From Viridibacterium silvisoli (GTDB lineage Bacteria > Pseudomonadota > Gammaproteobacteria > Burkholderiales > Rhodocyclaceae), in the NCBI RefSeq assembly GCF_036017035.1, contig NZ_JAYXHS010000004.1:62001-126000 (forward strand): a DNA stretch of 64,000 bases, written 5' to 3'. Shown piece after piece: positions 1-8,783 of the stretch. Below the pieces are notes generated by a model, which had not been told where the DNA came from, made no database searches, and was given only the letters and a program-made list of their open reading frames with translations. The position numbers and the translations under genes are program-made. How positions within the stretch are numbered: the stretch's first letter is position 1; the number at the start of each line of letters is the position of its first letter.

Positions 1-518
1 GTGAGAACGACTGGCTGCCACGCAGCCTGCGCCGCGAAATGCGCCGTATCGAAACGGCTGTTCACAGCCTTGAACAGCAGCATGGCCGTCAGCCCACCGA
101 GCGCGAACTTGCCGAAACCCTGGGCATGACGCTCGCCGACTACCAGAAGATGTTGCAGGAAGCGCGCGGCTACCAGCTCGTGTACTTCGAGGACTTTGGC
201 GACGAAGACGAAGACGACTACCTGGAGCGTCACATCGTGGGTGCAAGCGGTGACCCGCTTGATCTGCTGGAAGACGCCAGTATGCGCAGCGTGCTCATCA
301 AGGCCATCGAAGATCTGCCCGATCGCGAGAAGATGGTGATGGGCCTGTACTACGAAGAAGATCTCAATTTGCGCGAAATCGGTGAGGTGCTGGGTGTTTC
401 CGAGTCGCGTGTCTGTCAGCTGCACAGCCAGGCCATTGCCCGTCTGCGCTCGCGTATTGCCAGCGGCCGCGAGTCGTCCATGCAGGCGACCGGCGGGCGC
501 CGCGCCAGCGCCGCATAG
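1..518 (+). CDS. fliA: RNA polymerase sigma-28 factor FliA, C-terminal part (5' end outside window)
   Basis: The frame enters at base 3 and runs about 171 codons to a TAG at 516-518; the N-terminus lies upstream of the window. FliA directs RNA polymerase to late flagellar and chemotaxis promoters. Seen: the conserved DWLPRSLRRE entry to region 3, a region 3 helix-turn-helix (QPTERELAETLGM), an acidic linker rich in D and E, then region 4 with LPDREKMVMGLYYEEDLNLR and the recognition helix GVSESRVCQLHSQA. A short Ala/Arg/Gly-rich tail follows. The next gene on the same strand is a flagellar stator gene, which fits a flagellar locus extending leftward. The family assignment is secure; only the start is missing. 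Confidence 0.93.
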   Translation, partial: ENDWLPRSLRREMRRIETAVHSLEQQHGRQPTERELAETLGMTLADYQKMLQEARGYQLVYFEDFGDEDEDDYLERHIVGASGDPLDLLEDASMRSVLIKAIEDLPDREKMVMGLYYEEDLNLREIGEVLGVSESRVCQLHSQAIARLRSRIASGRESSMQATGGRRASAA

Positions 519-592
519 GCATCGCGTTCTTACTGTCGCGACGCTGCGGGTCTTAAACTGTCTTTCCGATATTTCCCTGCTGAACGGAACCA

Positions 593-1333
593 ATGGACGT
601 CATAAGCCTGGCGGGTCTGCTGCTTGCAATCGTGGCCATCGTGGGAGGGCAAGTCCTCGAAGGTGGGCACATTGCTTCGCTTATCCAGCCGACGGCTTTC
701 ATGATCGTGCTGGGCGGCACCATCGGTGCCGTGATGTTGCAGAGCCCGTGGCGAACCTTCGTGACGGGGCTGCGCATCTCCATGTGGGTATTCAAGCCAC
801 CGGTACCGCCATTGCACGAACTCATCGAGCAGATCGTGGGCTGGAGCAATATCGCTCGCCGCGAAGGGCTGCTGTCGCTTGAGAACAAGATGGAAGGCAT
901 GACCGATCCGTTCATGCGCAAGGGTGTGCAATTGCTCGTCGATGGTGTCGAACCCGAACACATCCGCGAAGTGATGGAAGTGGAAATCACGACTTGGGAG
1001 ACCGAGATGAAACAGGCCTCCAAGATCTGGGACGCAGCGGGGGGCTACGCACCTACGGTCGGCATTCTCGGTGCCGTGATGGGGCTGATCCATGTCATGG
1101 AGAATCTTTCGGATCCGGCCAAGTTAGGTAGCGGCATTGCCGTTGCCTTTGTTGCGACGATCTATGGCGTTGGCTCAGCCAACCTGATCTTCCTGCCGGT
1201 AGCGAAGAAGATACAGGCGAACATCATGCGTCTCGTGGCCGTCAGGGAAATGCTTTTGGAAGGCATTGTGCGTATCGCCCATGGCGACAACCCGCGCATC
1301 ATCGAGAGCCGTCTGCAGGGCTACATCATCTGA
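593..1333 (+). CDS. motC: Flagellar motor stator protein, MotA/MotC (PomA-like) type
   Basis: Encodes 246 aa, about 74 bp after fliA. MotA-type proteins form the ion-conducting stator ring around MotB and press on the rotor protein FliG. Seen: an N-terminal hydrophobic helix with IVAIVGGQVLEGG, a second near GGTIGAVMLQSP, a large cytoplasmic loop, and two C-terminal helices around residues 145-210, including TVGILGAVMGLIHVMENL and AVAFVATIYGVGSANLIFLP. The length and the motif GGYAPTVGILGAVMGLI suit the shorter sodium/proton PomA-like branch, often called MotC when it follows fliA. A MotB/MotD partner normally lies directly downstream; here the next gene is the convergent spoVR. The subtype and ion are inferred. 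Confidence 0.88.
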   Translation: MDVISLAGLLLAIVAIVGGQVLEGGHIASLIQPTAFMIVLGGTIGAVMLQSPWRTFVTGLRISMWVFKPPVPPLHELIEQIVGWSNIARREGLLSLENKMEGMTDPFMRKGVQLLVDGVEPEHIREVMEVEITTWETEMKQASKIWDAAGGYAPTVGILGAVMGLIHVMENLSDPAKLGSGIAVAFVATIYGVGSANLIFLPVAKKIQANIMRLVAVREMLLEGIVRIAHGDNPRIIESRLQGYII

Positions 1334-1338
1334 CCCTG

Positions 1339-1369
1339 CCCGCGCAGGCACGGTCGTGCGCAGCGCGGG
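1339..1369. terminator. GC-rich hairpin between convergent motC and spoVR
   Basis: The arms CCCGCGC (1339-1345) and GCGCGGG (1363-1369) enclose a partly self-complementary loop in the 54-bp gap between two convergent genes. There is no real T-run on either side, so it is at most a weak bidirectional terminator. Confidence 0.4.
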
Positions 1370-1387
1370 TTCCCGGATCAAGAACAG

Positions 1388-2941
1388 TCAGATCAGCGTT
1401 GGCATGGCCGCACGGGTTTCCATGCGGCATTCACGCGTACGCTGCACGTTGCCATCGTCATCCACCGTTTCGAGCCGCACGCTGAAGCCCCACAGACGCG
1501 CAACGTGCTTGAGCATCTCGTCCGCGCTCGCGGCAAGCGGGCGGCGCTTGAAGGACTGGTGACGCAAGGTGAGTGAGCGGTCGCCACGCACGTCCACATT
1601 CCATACCTGGATGTTCGGCTCCTTGGAGCCGATGTTGTATTGCTCCGACAGGATTTCGCGAATGCGCTGGTAGCCAGCGTCGTCGTGAATGGCTGCAACC
1701 TTCAGACGTGTTTCATCGTCGTCATCCGTGATTGCAAACAAGCGGAAGTCGCGAATGACCTTGGGCGAGAGGAATTGCGCGATGAAGCTCTCGTCCTTGA
1801 AATTGCGCATTGCAAAGTCGAAAGTCTCACGCCAGTTCGAGCCTGCAATTTCGGGGAACCAGCGCCTGTCTTCCTCCGTCGGTTCTTCGCAGATGCGGCG
1901 GATGTCGGTCCACATCGCGAAGCCCAGTGCATAAGGATTGATGCCGCGGTGCCAGGGCACGTTGTAGGGTGGCTGCATCACGACACTGGTGTGCGAGTGC
2001 AGGAACTCCAGCATGACGCTATCGGCCAGCAGGCCTTCGTCGTACATGGTGTTGAGAATCGTGTAGTGCCAGTAAGTCGCCCAGCCTTCGTTCATGACTT
2101 GCGTCTGACGCTGCGGGAAGAAGTACTGCGAGACCTTGCGCACGATGCGCACCACCTCGCGTTGCCAGGGTTCGAGCAGCGGGGCGCTTTTTTCGATGAA
2201 GTAAAGAAGGTTTTCTTCCGGCTCCGACGGGAAACGCCGCTCCACTGCCTGCGAGGCTTTGGCTTCCTGCGAAGGCAAGGTACGCCACAGATCGTTGACC
2301 TGCGATTGCAGGTAGTCCTCGCGCTCCTTCTGTCGCATCTTTTCCTTCTCGAGCGACAGCTTGGGTGGGCGCTTGTAGCGGTCTACGCCGACGCTCATCA
2401 GCGCATGGCATGAGTCCAGGAGCAACTCGACTGCTTCCTCCCCATATCGCTCCTCGCACTCGGCGAGAAAGTTCTTGGCGAAAATCAGGTAATCGATGAT
2501 TGCATCTGCATTCGTCCAGGCGCGGAAGAGGTAATTGCCCTTGAAGAAGGAGTTGTGGCCATACGCCGCATGGGCAATTACGAGTGCCTGCATCGTCATG
2601 GTGTTTTCTTCCATGAGATAGGAGATGCAGGGATTGGAGTTGATGACGATCTCGTAGGCGAGACCCATCTGCCCACGGCGATAGCCTTTTTCAGTCGAGA
2701 TGAACTGCTTGCCGAAGCTCCAGTGGCTGTAGTTCACCGGCATGCCAACGGAAGCATAGGCATCCATCATCTGCTCGGCCGTAATGAGCTCGATCTGATT
2801 GGGGTAGGTGTCCAGCCCGAAGCTCTCGGCGACACGCCGGATTTCCTTGTGGTACTCGTCGATAAGTTCGAAGTTCCACTCCGACGGAGCCGGGAGTTGC
2901 TTTCGCGTGCGCTTCTTTGCAGATGCCTTGGATTCGCTCAT
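1388..2941 (-). CDS. SpoVR family protein (YcgB)
   Basis: Encodes 517 aa, about the usual length for the SpoVR/YcgB family. SpoVR was named for spore cortex formation in Bacillus, but the family is widespread in non-sporulating proteobacteria beside PrkA and YeaH, where it is tied to starvation and stress. Seen: an N-terminal Lys/Arg-rich tail, the family region SEWNFELIDEYHKEIRRVAE, a His-rich core (YGHNSFFKGNYLFRAWT) and NEGWATYWHYTILNTMYDEG near the middle. The N-terminal ATG overlaps the yeaH stop by 4 bp (ATGA), so it is the last gene of a prkA-yeaH-spoVR transcript. The biochemical activity of the family is not settled; operon membership is the best clue to its role. Confidence 0.92.
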   Translation of the reverse strand: MSESKASAKKRTRKQLPAPSEWNFELIDEYHKEIRRVAESFGLDTYPNQIELITAEQMMDAYASVGMPVNYSHWSFGKQFISTEKGYRRGQMGLAYEIVINSNPCISYLMEENTMTMQALVIAHAAYGHNSFFKGNYLFRAWTNADAIIDYLIFAKNFLAECEERYGEEAVELLLDSCHALMSVGVDRYKRPPKLSLEKEKMRQKEREDYLQSQVNDLWRTLPSQEAKASQAVERRFPSEPEENLLYFIEKSAPLLEPWQREVVRIVRKVSQYFFPQRQTQVMNEGWATYWHYTILNTMYDEGLLADSVMLEFLHSHTSVVMQPPYNVPWHRGINPYALGFAMWTDIRRICEEPTEEDRRWFPEIAGSNWRETFDFAMRNFKDESFIAQFLSPKVIRDFRLFAITDDDDETRLKVAAIHDDAGYQRIREILSEQYNIGSKEPNIQVWNVDVRGDRSLTLRHQSFKRRPLAASADEMLKHVARLWGFSVRLETVDDDGNVQRTRECRMETRAAMPTLI

Positions 2942-4203
2942 ACGAGTGTCTTCTTGAAGAGTTCACGAAAGACCGGATAGATGTCAGCGTATTTCTCGAT
3001 GCGCTGCATGGCGAAATTTCCATGTGCGCCGACCAGCTTTTCATACTCGCGCCACAAGTTCTGCGGCTCGCCTGGTGTGATCTCGATGTAAGCAAAGAAC
3101 TGCATGAAGGGCAGGATGGCTTGGGACAGCAACTCCTTGCAGCGTGGTGAGTCGTTCTCCCAGTTGTCACCGTCTGAAGCTTGGGCGCCGTAGATGTTCC
3201 ACTGACCGGAGGCGTAACGTTCCTGCACGATGTCGCGCATCATGTCGAGCGCGCTCGATACCACCGTGCCTCCCGACTCTCGGGAGTGGAAGAAGTTTTC
3301 TTCGTCCACTTCCTTGGCGACTGTGTGGTGACGGATGAACACAACTTCGATGTGCTCGTAGGTGCGTGTCAGGAACAGGTAGAGCAGCATGAAGAAGCGC
3401 TTGGCTGTCGCTTTCTTCTCTTCGTCCATCGAGCCGGACACATCCATGAGGCAGAACATGACGGCCTGGGTCGATGGCACCGGCGTGCGCACGCGATTGT
3501 TGTAGCGCAAGTCGAACGTATCAAGGAAAGGAATCGCCTCGATCTTGATGCGAAGAAGTCTGGCCTCTTCCTTGAGTAGCCGGATGGCTTCGTCGTCGCG
3601 CGGTGTTTGCGCTTCGAGCTCTTCGATCTCCGCGTGCAACTCACGCAACCGTGCCGAGTGGGGGCCGGAGAGTGCGAGCCGGCGCCCCAGCGCACTACGC
3701 ATGGAGCGCACGAGGTTGAGATTCGTCGGCACGCCGTCCGAAGCAAAACCGGCGCGGTGCGATTTGTACTCTGGAATCTTGGCGAGCTGCGTCTTGATCA
3801 GGTTGGGCAGTGCGAGGTCGTCGAAGAATACGTCCAGGAATTCCTCGCGCGACAGCTGAAAGCCGAACTCGTCTTCGCTTTCGCCATCTTCACTCGCGCC
3901 CTTGCCTCCGCCGCCAGAACCTCCGCCTAGTGGACGGCTGATCTCGTCACCCTGTGCAAACTGATCATTGCCGCTATAGACCTGATCCCAAACGCCGCCA
4001 TCTCCGTGGTGGAAATGTGGTTCGGAAAGGTCTTTGGACGGGATGGTGACACTTTCACCATTGTCCAGATCCTTGATGGAGCGGCCGTCAATGGCGTCAG
4101 CTACAGCCTTGCGAATCTGCCCCTTGAAGCGGCGCATGAAACGCTGACGGTTGACCGCACTTTTGTTCCTGCTGTCTGAGCGTCTGTCGATGATGCGGAC
4201 CAT
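2938..4203 (-). CDS. yeaH: YeaH/YhbH family protein (DUF444), vWA-like
   Basis: Encodes 421 aa. YeaH/YhbH proteins belong to DUF444 and sit between the PrkA kinase and SpoVR in stress operons. Seen: a basic N-terminus (IIDRRSDSRNKSAVNRQRF), a Gly/Ser-rich linker around residues 95-110, and from about residue 245 a von Willebrand A-like segment with MFCLMDVSGSMDE, whose DxSxS pattern is a metal-ion adhesion motif. The C-terminus keeps FFAYIEITPGEPQNLWREYE. The gene starts 87 bp after prkA stops and overlaps spoVR by 4 bp, which supports co-transcription. It probably forms a complex with PrkA; that is inferred from family context, not from this sequence. Confidence 0.93.
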   Translation of the reverse strand: MVRIIDRRSDSRNKSAVNRQRFMRRFKGQIRKAVADAIDGRSIKDLDNGESVTIPSKDLSEPHFHHGDGGVWDQVYSGNDQFAQGDEISRPLGGGSGGGGKGASEDGESEDEFGFQLSREEFLDVFFDDLALPNLIKTQLAKIPEYKSHRAGFASDGVPTNLNLVRSMRSALGRRLALSGPHSARLRELHAEIEELEAQTPRDDEAIRLLKEEARLLRIKIEAIPFLDTFDLRYNNRVRTPVPSTQAVMFCLMDVSGSMDEEKKATAKRFFMLLYLFLTRTYEHIEVVFIRHHTVAKEVDEENFFHSRESGGTVVSSALDMMRDIVQERYASGQWNIYGAQASDGDNWENDSPRCKELLSQAILPFMQFFAYIEITPGEPQNLWREYEKLVGAHGNFAMQRIEKYADIYPVFRELFKKTLV

Positions 4204-4290
4204 GGTGGTTCCAGATCAATCTTGCGGTTGTCGAGGGCAGGGCGGCTGGCTGTCCCTACAGGCGGAACAGCCAGCGTTACAACGAAATGA

Positions 4291-6213
4291 TTACGAGGAC
4301 TTGCGCACGCGCAGATACCAGTCGCACAACAGGCGAACCTGGCTTTCCGTGTAACCCTTGGTGACCATGCGGTTAACAAAGTCCTGATGCTTCTTCTGCT
4401 CGTCGGCGCTGGACTTTGGCGAGAACGAGATGACCGGCAGCAGGTCTTCGGTATTCGAGAACATCTTCTTCTCAATCACCGCACGCAACTTTTCGTAAGA
4501 CGTCCAGCTTGGATTCTTGCCACTGTGTTTGGCACGTGCCCGCAGCACAAAGTTCACCACTTCGTTACGGAAGTCCTTCGGGTTGCTGATGCCCGCGGGC
4601 TTCTCGATTTTCTCCAGCTCGTCATTGAGCGAGGAGCGATCGAAAATCTCGCCGGTATTCGGATCGCGATACTCCTGATCCTGTATCCAGAAGTCCGCGT
4701 AAGTCACGTAACGATCAAAGATGTTCTGACCGTACTCCGAATAGGATTCGAGGTAGGCTGTCTGGATTTCCTTGCCGATGAACTCGGCATAGCGGGGCGC
4801 CAGATATTCCTTGATAAAGGCGGTGTAGCGCTGGTCGACTTCGGGCGGGAACTGCTCCTGTTCGATCTGTTGCTCCAGCACGTACATCAGATGCACCGGG
4901 TTGGCAGCCACCTCGCGATGGTCGAAGTTGAAGACGCGCGACAGCACCTTGAACGCAAAGCGCGTTGACAAGCCCGTCATGCCTTCATCGACGCCCGCGT
5001 AGTCGCGATACTCCTGGTAGCTCTTCGCCTTCGGGTCGGTGTCTTTCAGGTTCTCGCCGTCATAGACGCGCATCTTGCTGAAGATGCTCGAATTCTCGGG
5101 CTCTTTCATGCGTGAGAGTACGGCGAACTGGGCCAGCATCTTCAGCGTGTCCGGTGCGCAAGGCGCTTCGGTGAGAGAGCTGTGCACGAGCAGCTTTTCG
5201 TAGATCTTTACTTCATCCGAGACGCGCATGCAGTAAGGCACCTTGACCGTGAAAATACGATCGAGGAAAGCTTCGTTGTTCTTGTTGTTCTTGAACGACT
5301 GCCATTCGGATTCGTTCGAGTGGGCGAGTATCACGCCATCGAAAGGAATCGCGCCGAAGCCTTCCGTACCCTTGTAGTTCGCTTCCTGCGTTGCCGTCAG
5401 CAATGGGTGCAAGACCTTGATCGGCGCCTTGAACATTTCGACGAATTCCAGCAAGCCGCGATTAGCAAGGCATAGACCGCCGGAGTAGGAATAGGCATCC
5501 GGATCGTTCTGCGAGAACTGCTCCAGCATGCGGATATCGACCTTGCCGACGAGCGAGGAAATGTCCTGGTTGTTCTCGTCACCCGGCTCGGTCTTGGCTA
5601 CTGCCATCTGCTTTAGCGATGAAGGCCGCAGTTTGACGACGCGGAACTTTGTTACGTCACCGTTGAATTCATTGAGGCGTTTGACTGCCCACGGCGACAT
5701 GATGGTGTTCAGGTAGCGACGGGGAATGCCATAGTCATCTTCGAAGATGCGGCCGTCTTCATCCGGATCAAAAAGGCCGAGCGGCGATTCATGAACGGGA
5801 GACCCCTTCACTGCATAGAAGGGCAGTTTTTCGACAAGCTGCTTGAGCTTTTCGGCCAGGGAGCTTTTGCCGCCGCCGACCGGACCGAGCAGATAGAGAA
5901 TCTGTTTCTTCTCTTCGAGGCCCTGCGCAGCGTGGCGGAAGTAGGAGACGATCTGCTCGATCGCTTCCTCCATTCCGTAGAACTCACGGAAGGCCGGATA
6001 GATTTTCATGACCTTGTTGGAGAAGATGCGAGACAGTCGCGGGTCCAGCCGCGTGTCCAGCATTTCCGGTTCGCCGATCGCCATCAGAATCCGTTCGGCT
6101 GCGGTCGCGTAAGCGCTCCGGTCTGCCTTGCAGATTTCGAGGTACTCCTGCAAGGAATATTCTTCTTCCTTGCTGACCTCAAAGCGGGCCTGGTACGCAC
6201 TGAAAATACTCAT
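4291..6213 (-). CDS. prkA: PrkA family serine protein kinase (YeaG)
   Basis: Encodes 640 aa, the normal length for PrkA/YeaG. The protein joins an AAA+ ATPase-like domain to a C-terminal kinase-like region and works in starvation and stationary-phase physiology; YeaG affects metabolic adaptation in E. coli. Seen: an N-terminal segment with YQARFEVSKEEEYSLQEYL, a Walker A motif LLGPVGGGKSSLAEKLK near residue 110, the AAA arginine-rich core with ILAHSNESEWQSF and FLDRIFTVKVPYC, and a C-terminal PrkA domain with YAEFIGKEIQTAYLESYSEY. A good ribosome site (GAGGAGG on the minus strand) precedes the ATG. First gene of the prkA-yeaH-spoVR unit. Some PrkA proteins act as ATP-dependent proteases rather than kinases, so the activity is open. 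Confidence 0.95.
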   Translation of the reverse strand: MSIFSAYQARFEVSKEEEYSLQEYLEICKADRSAYATAAERILMAIGEPEMLDTRLDPRLSRIFSNKVMKIYPAFREFYGMEEAIEQIVSYFRHAAQGLEEKKQILYLLGPVGGGKSSLAEKLKQLVEKLPFYAVKGSPVHESPLGLFDPDEDGRIFEDDYGIPRRYLNTIMSPWAVKRLNEFNGDVTKFRVVKLRPSSLKQMAVAKTEPGDENNQDISSLVGKVDIRMLEQFSQNDPDAYSYSGGLCLANRGLLEFVEMFKAPIKVLHPLLTATQEANYKGTEGFGAIPFDGVILAHSNESEWQSFKNNKNNEAFLDRIFTVKVPYCMRVSDEVKIYEKLLVHSSLTEAPCAPDTLKMLAQFAVLSRMKEPENSSIFSKMRVYDGENLKDTDPKAKSYQEYRDYAGVDEGMTGLSTRFAFKVLSRVFNFDHREVAANPVHLMYVLEQQIEQEQFPPEVDQRYTAFIKEYLAPRYAEFIGKEIQTAYLESYSEYGQNIFDRYVTYADFWIQDQEYRDPNTGEIFDRSSLNDELEKIEKPAGISNPKDFRNEVVNFVLRARAKHSGKNPSWTSYEKLRAVIEKKMFSNTEDLLPVISFSPKSSADEQKKHQDFVNRMVTKGYTESQVRLLCDWYLRVRKSS

Positions 6214-6688
6214 GCAACACCTCCTCGACGCGTCATGAAAAGAGAAATCTCTCTCCCCGGTAAACAGACTAACGGCTAGCCTGGGTGCTCCTTAAGCCCG
6301 GAGCGAACAGCTTTTGCATCGCTTATCAACGCTTGCCCAGTGCCTCGCGATGACTAACATTTCGCCATCGTCTTAATCGCACATCTCCGGCACAAGCACC
6401 TCATCTCAAAGACAGCATGCGCTTGAAAATGATTCCCTGAAATTCCTTGCTGCAGAACCGGAGCTATTGTCGCTACAGATGCATGTAGCGTGCCAATGAG
6501 CCCGAATTTGGTGCCGGTCAAGGCCGTCGCGGCATTGTGGTAAACTCGGCAGGGTTAGCGTTTCATATTGCCGGTACTTTCTCTGCTGCAAACGGAACTG
6601 CGCGATTGGTGCCAGATTGGTGCCGAACAGGGCGCCCGAATGCACCGTAATAGCCGGTCCCACACTAGTTAGACCAAGGAAATTCCTG
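6214..6688. other. Intergenic region between divergent prkA and tig
   Basis: 475 bp with no convincing gene. It must hold promoters in both directions, but I see no strong sigma-70 or sigma-54 match. Close to tig there is an exact-phase tandem repeat, ATTGGTGCC at 6605-6613 and 6616-6624 (11-bp period), and a related TTGGTGCC near 6508-6515; these could be a protein-binding array. Confidence 0.5.
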
Positions 6689-7999
6689 ATGCAAACGATT
6701 GAAGCGACGCTGGGCGCACTCGAGCGCCGCATTGAAATGGCCGTATCGCTGGCCGAAGTCGACAAGGGCGTGAAAGAGCGTCTGAACCGTATGGCGCGCA
6801 CCGTGAAGATGTCCGGTTTCCGCCCCGGAAAGGTGCCTTTCAAGATCGTCGAGCAAACCTATGGCCCGCAAGTGCGCTCCGAAGTGCTTGGCGATACTGT
6901 TGAGCGCACCTTTGGCGAAAAGGTCCGTGAGCAGAACCTGCGTGTTGCCGGCTATCCACGTATCGAGCCGAAGACGGACTCGGCCGAAGGTCAGTTCGAG
7001 TTCAGCGCAACTTTTGAGGTCTATCCTGAAGTTGTCATCGGTGAACTCGGTGGCTACGACATGGAGCGCCCGGTGTTGAGCATTGGCGATGCAGAAGTCG
7101 ACAAGACCCTGGATGTTCTGCGCAAGCAGCGCGCTGTCTTTTCGCCTGCTACGCGTGCATCGGTCGAGGGTGATCGTGTCGTGATCGATTTCACTGGCCG
7201 CAAGGGTGGCGAAGTGTTCGAAGGCGGTCAGGCAAGTGACTTCGCTGTGCAGGTTGGCGGCGGTCAGATGCTTGCTGAGTTCGATGCACAACTTGTTGGC
7301 GTCTCAGCAGGTGACAAGAAGACTTTTCCGCTGACTTTCCCGGCTGACTACCACGCACAGAATCTGGCGGGCCAGCAAGTCGAGTTCGATATCGTCGTCA
7401 AGTCAGTGGAAGCTTCGGCGCTGCCGGAAGTTGACGCAGAGTTTGCTCGTTCGCTTGGAGTAGCTGATGGCGACGTGGCCAAGATGCGCGGTGAAATCAA
7501 GGGCAATCTTGAGCGCGAAGTGAAGCGTCGCGTGCGCACGGCATTGCGCGATCGCGCTTTCGAGATCCTTGATACGGCAGCAACTTTCCAGGTGCCTAAG
7601 GCGCTGATCGAATCCGAATCGCAGCGTATGGCAGAAGCGGCTCGTGACGACATGGCCAAGCGTGGCATGGACCCGAAGAAGATTCCGGTCGAGCCGAGCT
7701 GGTTCGTCGATCAGGCAACGAAGCGCGTCAAGCTTGGTCTGGTTGTTGCCGATCTGGTCGGCAAGAATGGTCTGGCGCCAACTCCAGAGCAGATCCGCAA
7801 GCATGTGGAAGATCTGGCGCAGAGCTACGAGCAACCGCAGGAGCTGGTGAAGTGGTACTACGCCAATCCAGAACGTCTTTCGAATGTTGAAGACATCGCT
7901 GTTGAAGACAACATGATCGAATGGATCAGCAAGCAGGTTCGTATTGCGGACAAGAGTGTCACGTTCGACGAACTGATGAACAATCCGCAAGCGGCTTGA
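6689..7999 (+). CDS. tig: Trigger factor, ribosome-associated chaperone and peptidyl-prolyl isomerase
   Basis: Encodes 436 aa from the ATG at 6689, which has AAGGA at 6676-6680 and begins MQTIEATLGALERRIEM as in the family; an in-frame extension upstream is not credible. Trigger factor docks on ribosomal protein L23 at the exit tunnel and shields nascent chains. Seen: the N-terminal ribosome-binding domain with the signature GFRPGKVPFKIVEQ around residues 44-57, an FKBP-type PPIase domain around residues 150-245 (GDRVVIDFTGRKGGEVFEGG, FPLTFPADY), and a long helical C-terminal domain. First gene of the conserved tig-clpP-clpX-lon-hup order. The stop is 70 bp before clpP, and clpP has its own heat-shock-like promoter. 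Confidence 0.97.
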   Translation: MQTIEATLGALERRIEMAVSLAEVDKGVKERLNRMARTVKMSGFRPGKVPFKIVEQTYGPQVRSEVLGDTVERTFGEKVREQNLRVAGYPRIEPKTDSAEGQFEFSATFEVYPEVVIGELGGYDMERPVLSIGDAEVDKTLDVLRKQRAVFSPATRASVEGDRVVIDFTGRKGGEVFEGGQASDFAVQVGGGQMLAEFDAQLVGVSAGDKKTFPLTFPADYHAQNLAGQQVEFDIVVKSVEASALPEVDAEFARSLGVADGDVAKMRGEIKGNLEREVKRRVRTALRDRAFEILDTAATFQVPKALIESESQRMAEAARDDMAKRGMDPKKIPVEPSWFVDQATKRVKLGLVVADLVGKNGLAPTPEQIRKHVEDLAQSYEQPQELVKWYYANPERLSNVEDIAVEDNMIEWISKQVRIADKSVTFDELMNNPQAA

Positions 8000-8005
8000 T
8001 CTTTG

Positions 8006-8033
8006 CTTGAATTGTCGGCCAGTGTCCCCAATG
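8006..8033 (+). promoter_or_regulatory. Predicted sigma-32 (heat-shock) promoter for clpPX
   Basis: CTTGAAT (8006-8012), a 13-bp spacer, then CCCCAATG (8026-8033) closely fits the heat-shock consensus CTTGAAA-N13-CCCCATNT. It lies just after the tig stop and 36 bp before the clpP start, so clpPX can respond to heat shock apart from tig. Confidence 0.7.
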
Positions 8034-8069
8034 TATCGGGGACCATTGTCATGTTTTGAGGGATTTGGA

Positions 8070-8726
8070 ATGACACAGTTCGGACCCGTGCAAGGTCAGC
8101 ACAGCAGTGATTGGAATCCCCAAGGCCTCGGTCTCGTACCGATGGTCGTTGAACAAAGTGGGCGCGGCGAGCGTGCCTATGACATCTATTCGCGCCTGCT
8201 CAAAGAGCGCGTCGTGTTCTTGGTTGGCCCGGTCAATGACGTCACGGCCAATCTGATCGTTGCGCAGCTCCTGTTCCTCGAGTCGGAGAATCCGGACAAG
8301 GACATCTTCTTCTACATCAATTCGCCAGGTGGTTCCGTGAGTGCGGGGATGGCCATCTACGACACGATGAAGTTCATCAAGCCTGACGTCAGCACGCTGT
8401 GCATTGGTCAAGCGGCCAGCATGGGCGCTTTCCTGCTATCGGCTGGTGCCAAGGGCAAGCGTTTCTGCCTGCCGAATTCTCGCGTCATGATTCATCAACC
8501 GCTTGGCGGTTTCCAGGGTCAGGCTTCGGACATCGAAATCCATGCCCGTGAAATCCTGTACCTGCGGGCCCGCCTGAACGAAATGCTGGCTGAACATACT
8601 GGCCAGAGCATCGAACGTATTGAAAAAGATACCGACCGTGACAATTTCCTGTCAGCAGCCGACGCGCAGGCCTATGGTTTGGTTGACAAGGTTCTTCAGA
8701 ATCGCAACGAGGCTGCTGCGGTCTGA
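8070..8726 (+). CDS. clpP: ATP-dependent Clp protease proteolytic subunit ClpP
   Basis: Encodes 218 aa from the ATG at 8070 (GAGGGA precedes it). ClpP is the serine peptidase that assembles as two stacked heptamers and degrades proteins fed by ClpX or ClpA in the cytosol. Seen: the N-terminal LVPMVVEQSGRGERAYDIYSR, the active-site serine in GQAASMGAFLL, the catalytic histidine in SRVMIHQPLGG, and the catalytic aspartate region TDRDNFLSA. The 15-20 residues before LVPMVVEQ are probably a propeptide removed by self-processing, as in E. coli. clpX follows 57 bp downstream. A sigma-32-like promoter lies upstream. Confidence 0.97.
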   Translation: MTQFGPVQGQHSSDWNPQGLGLVPMVVEQSGRGERAYDIYSRLLKERVVFLVGPVNDVTANLIVAQLLFLESENPDKDIFFYINSPGGSVSAGMAIYDTMKFIKPDVSTLCIGQAASMGAFLLSAGAKGKRFCLPNSRVMIHQPLGGFQGQASDIEIHAREILYLRARLNEMLAEHTGQSIERIEKDTDRDNFLSAADAQAYGLVDKVLQNRNEAAAV

Positions 8727-8783
8727 GCGTTACAGCGCCAAGGTGCTGACTAAGAGCCAAGGAAAAGGACGAAGGAACGCAAC

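Noticed and set aside
519..592. Sigma-28 promoter between fliA and motC (TAAA with CCGATA)
   Set aside because: The spacing between the elements is far too short for a sigma-28 promoter.
6214..6688. Sigma-54 promoter upstream of prkA
   Set aside because: A GG-N10-GC pair exists on the minus strand, but flanking bases do not fit TGGCAC/TTGCW.
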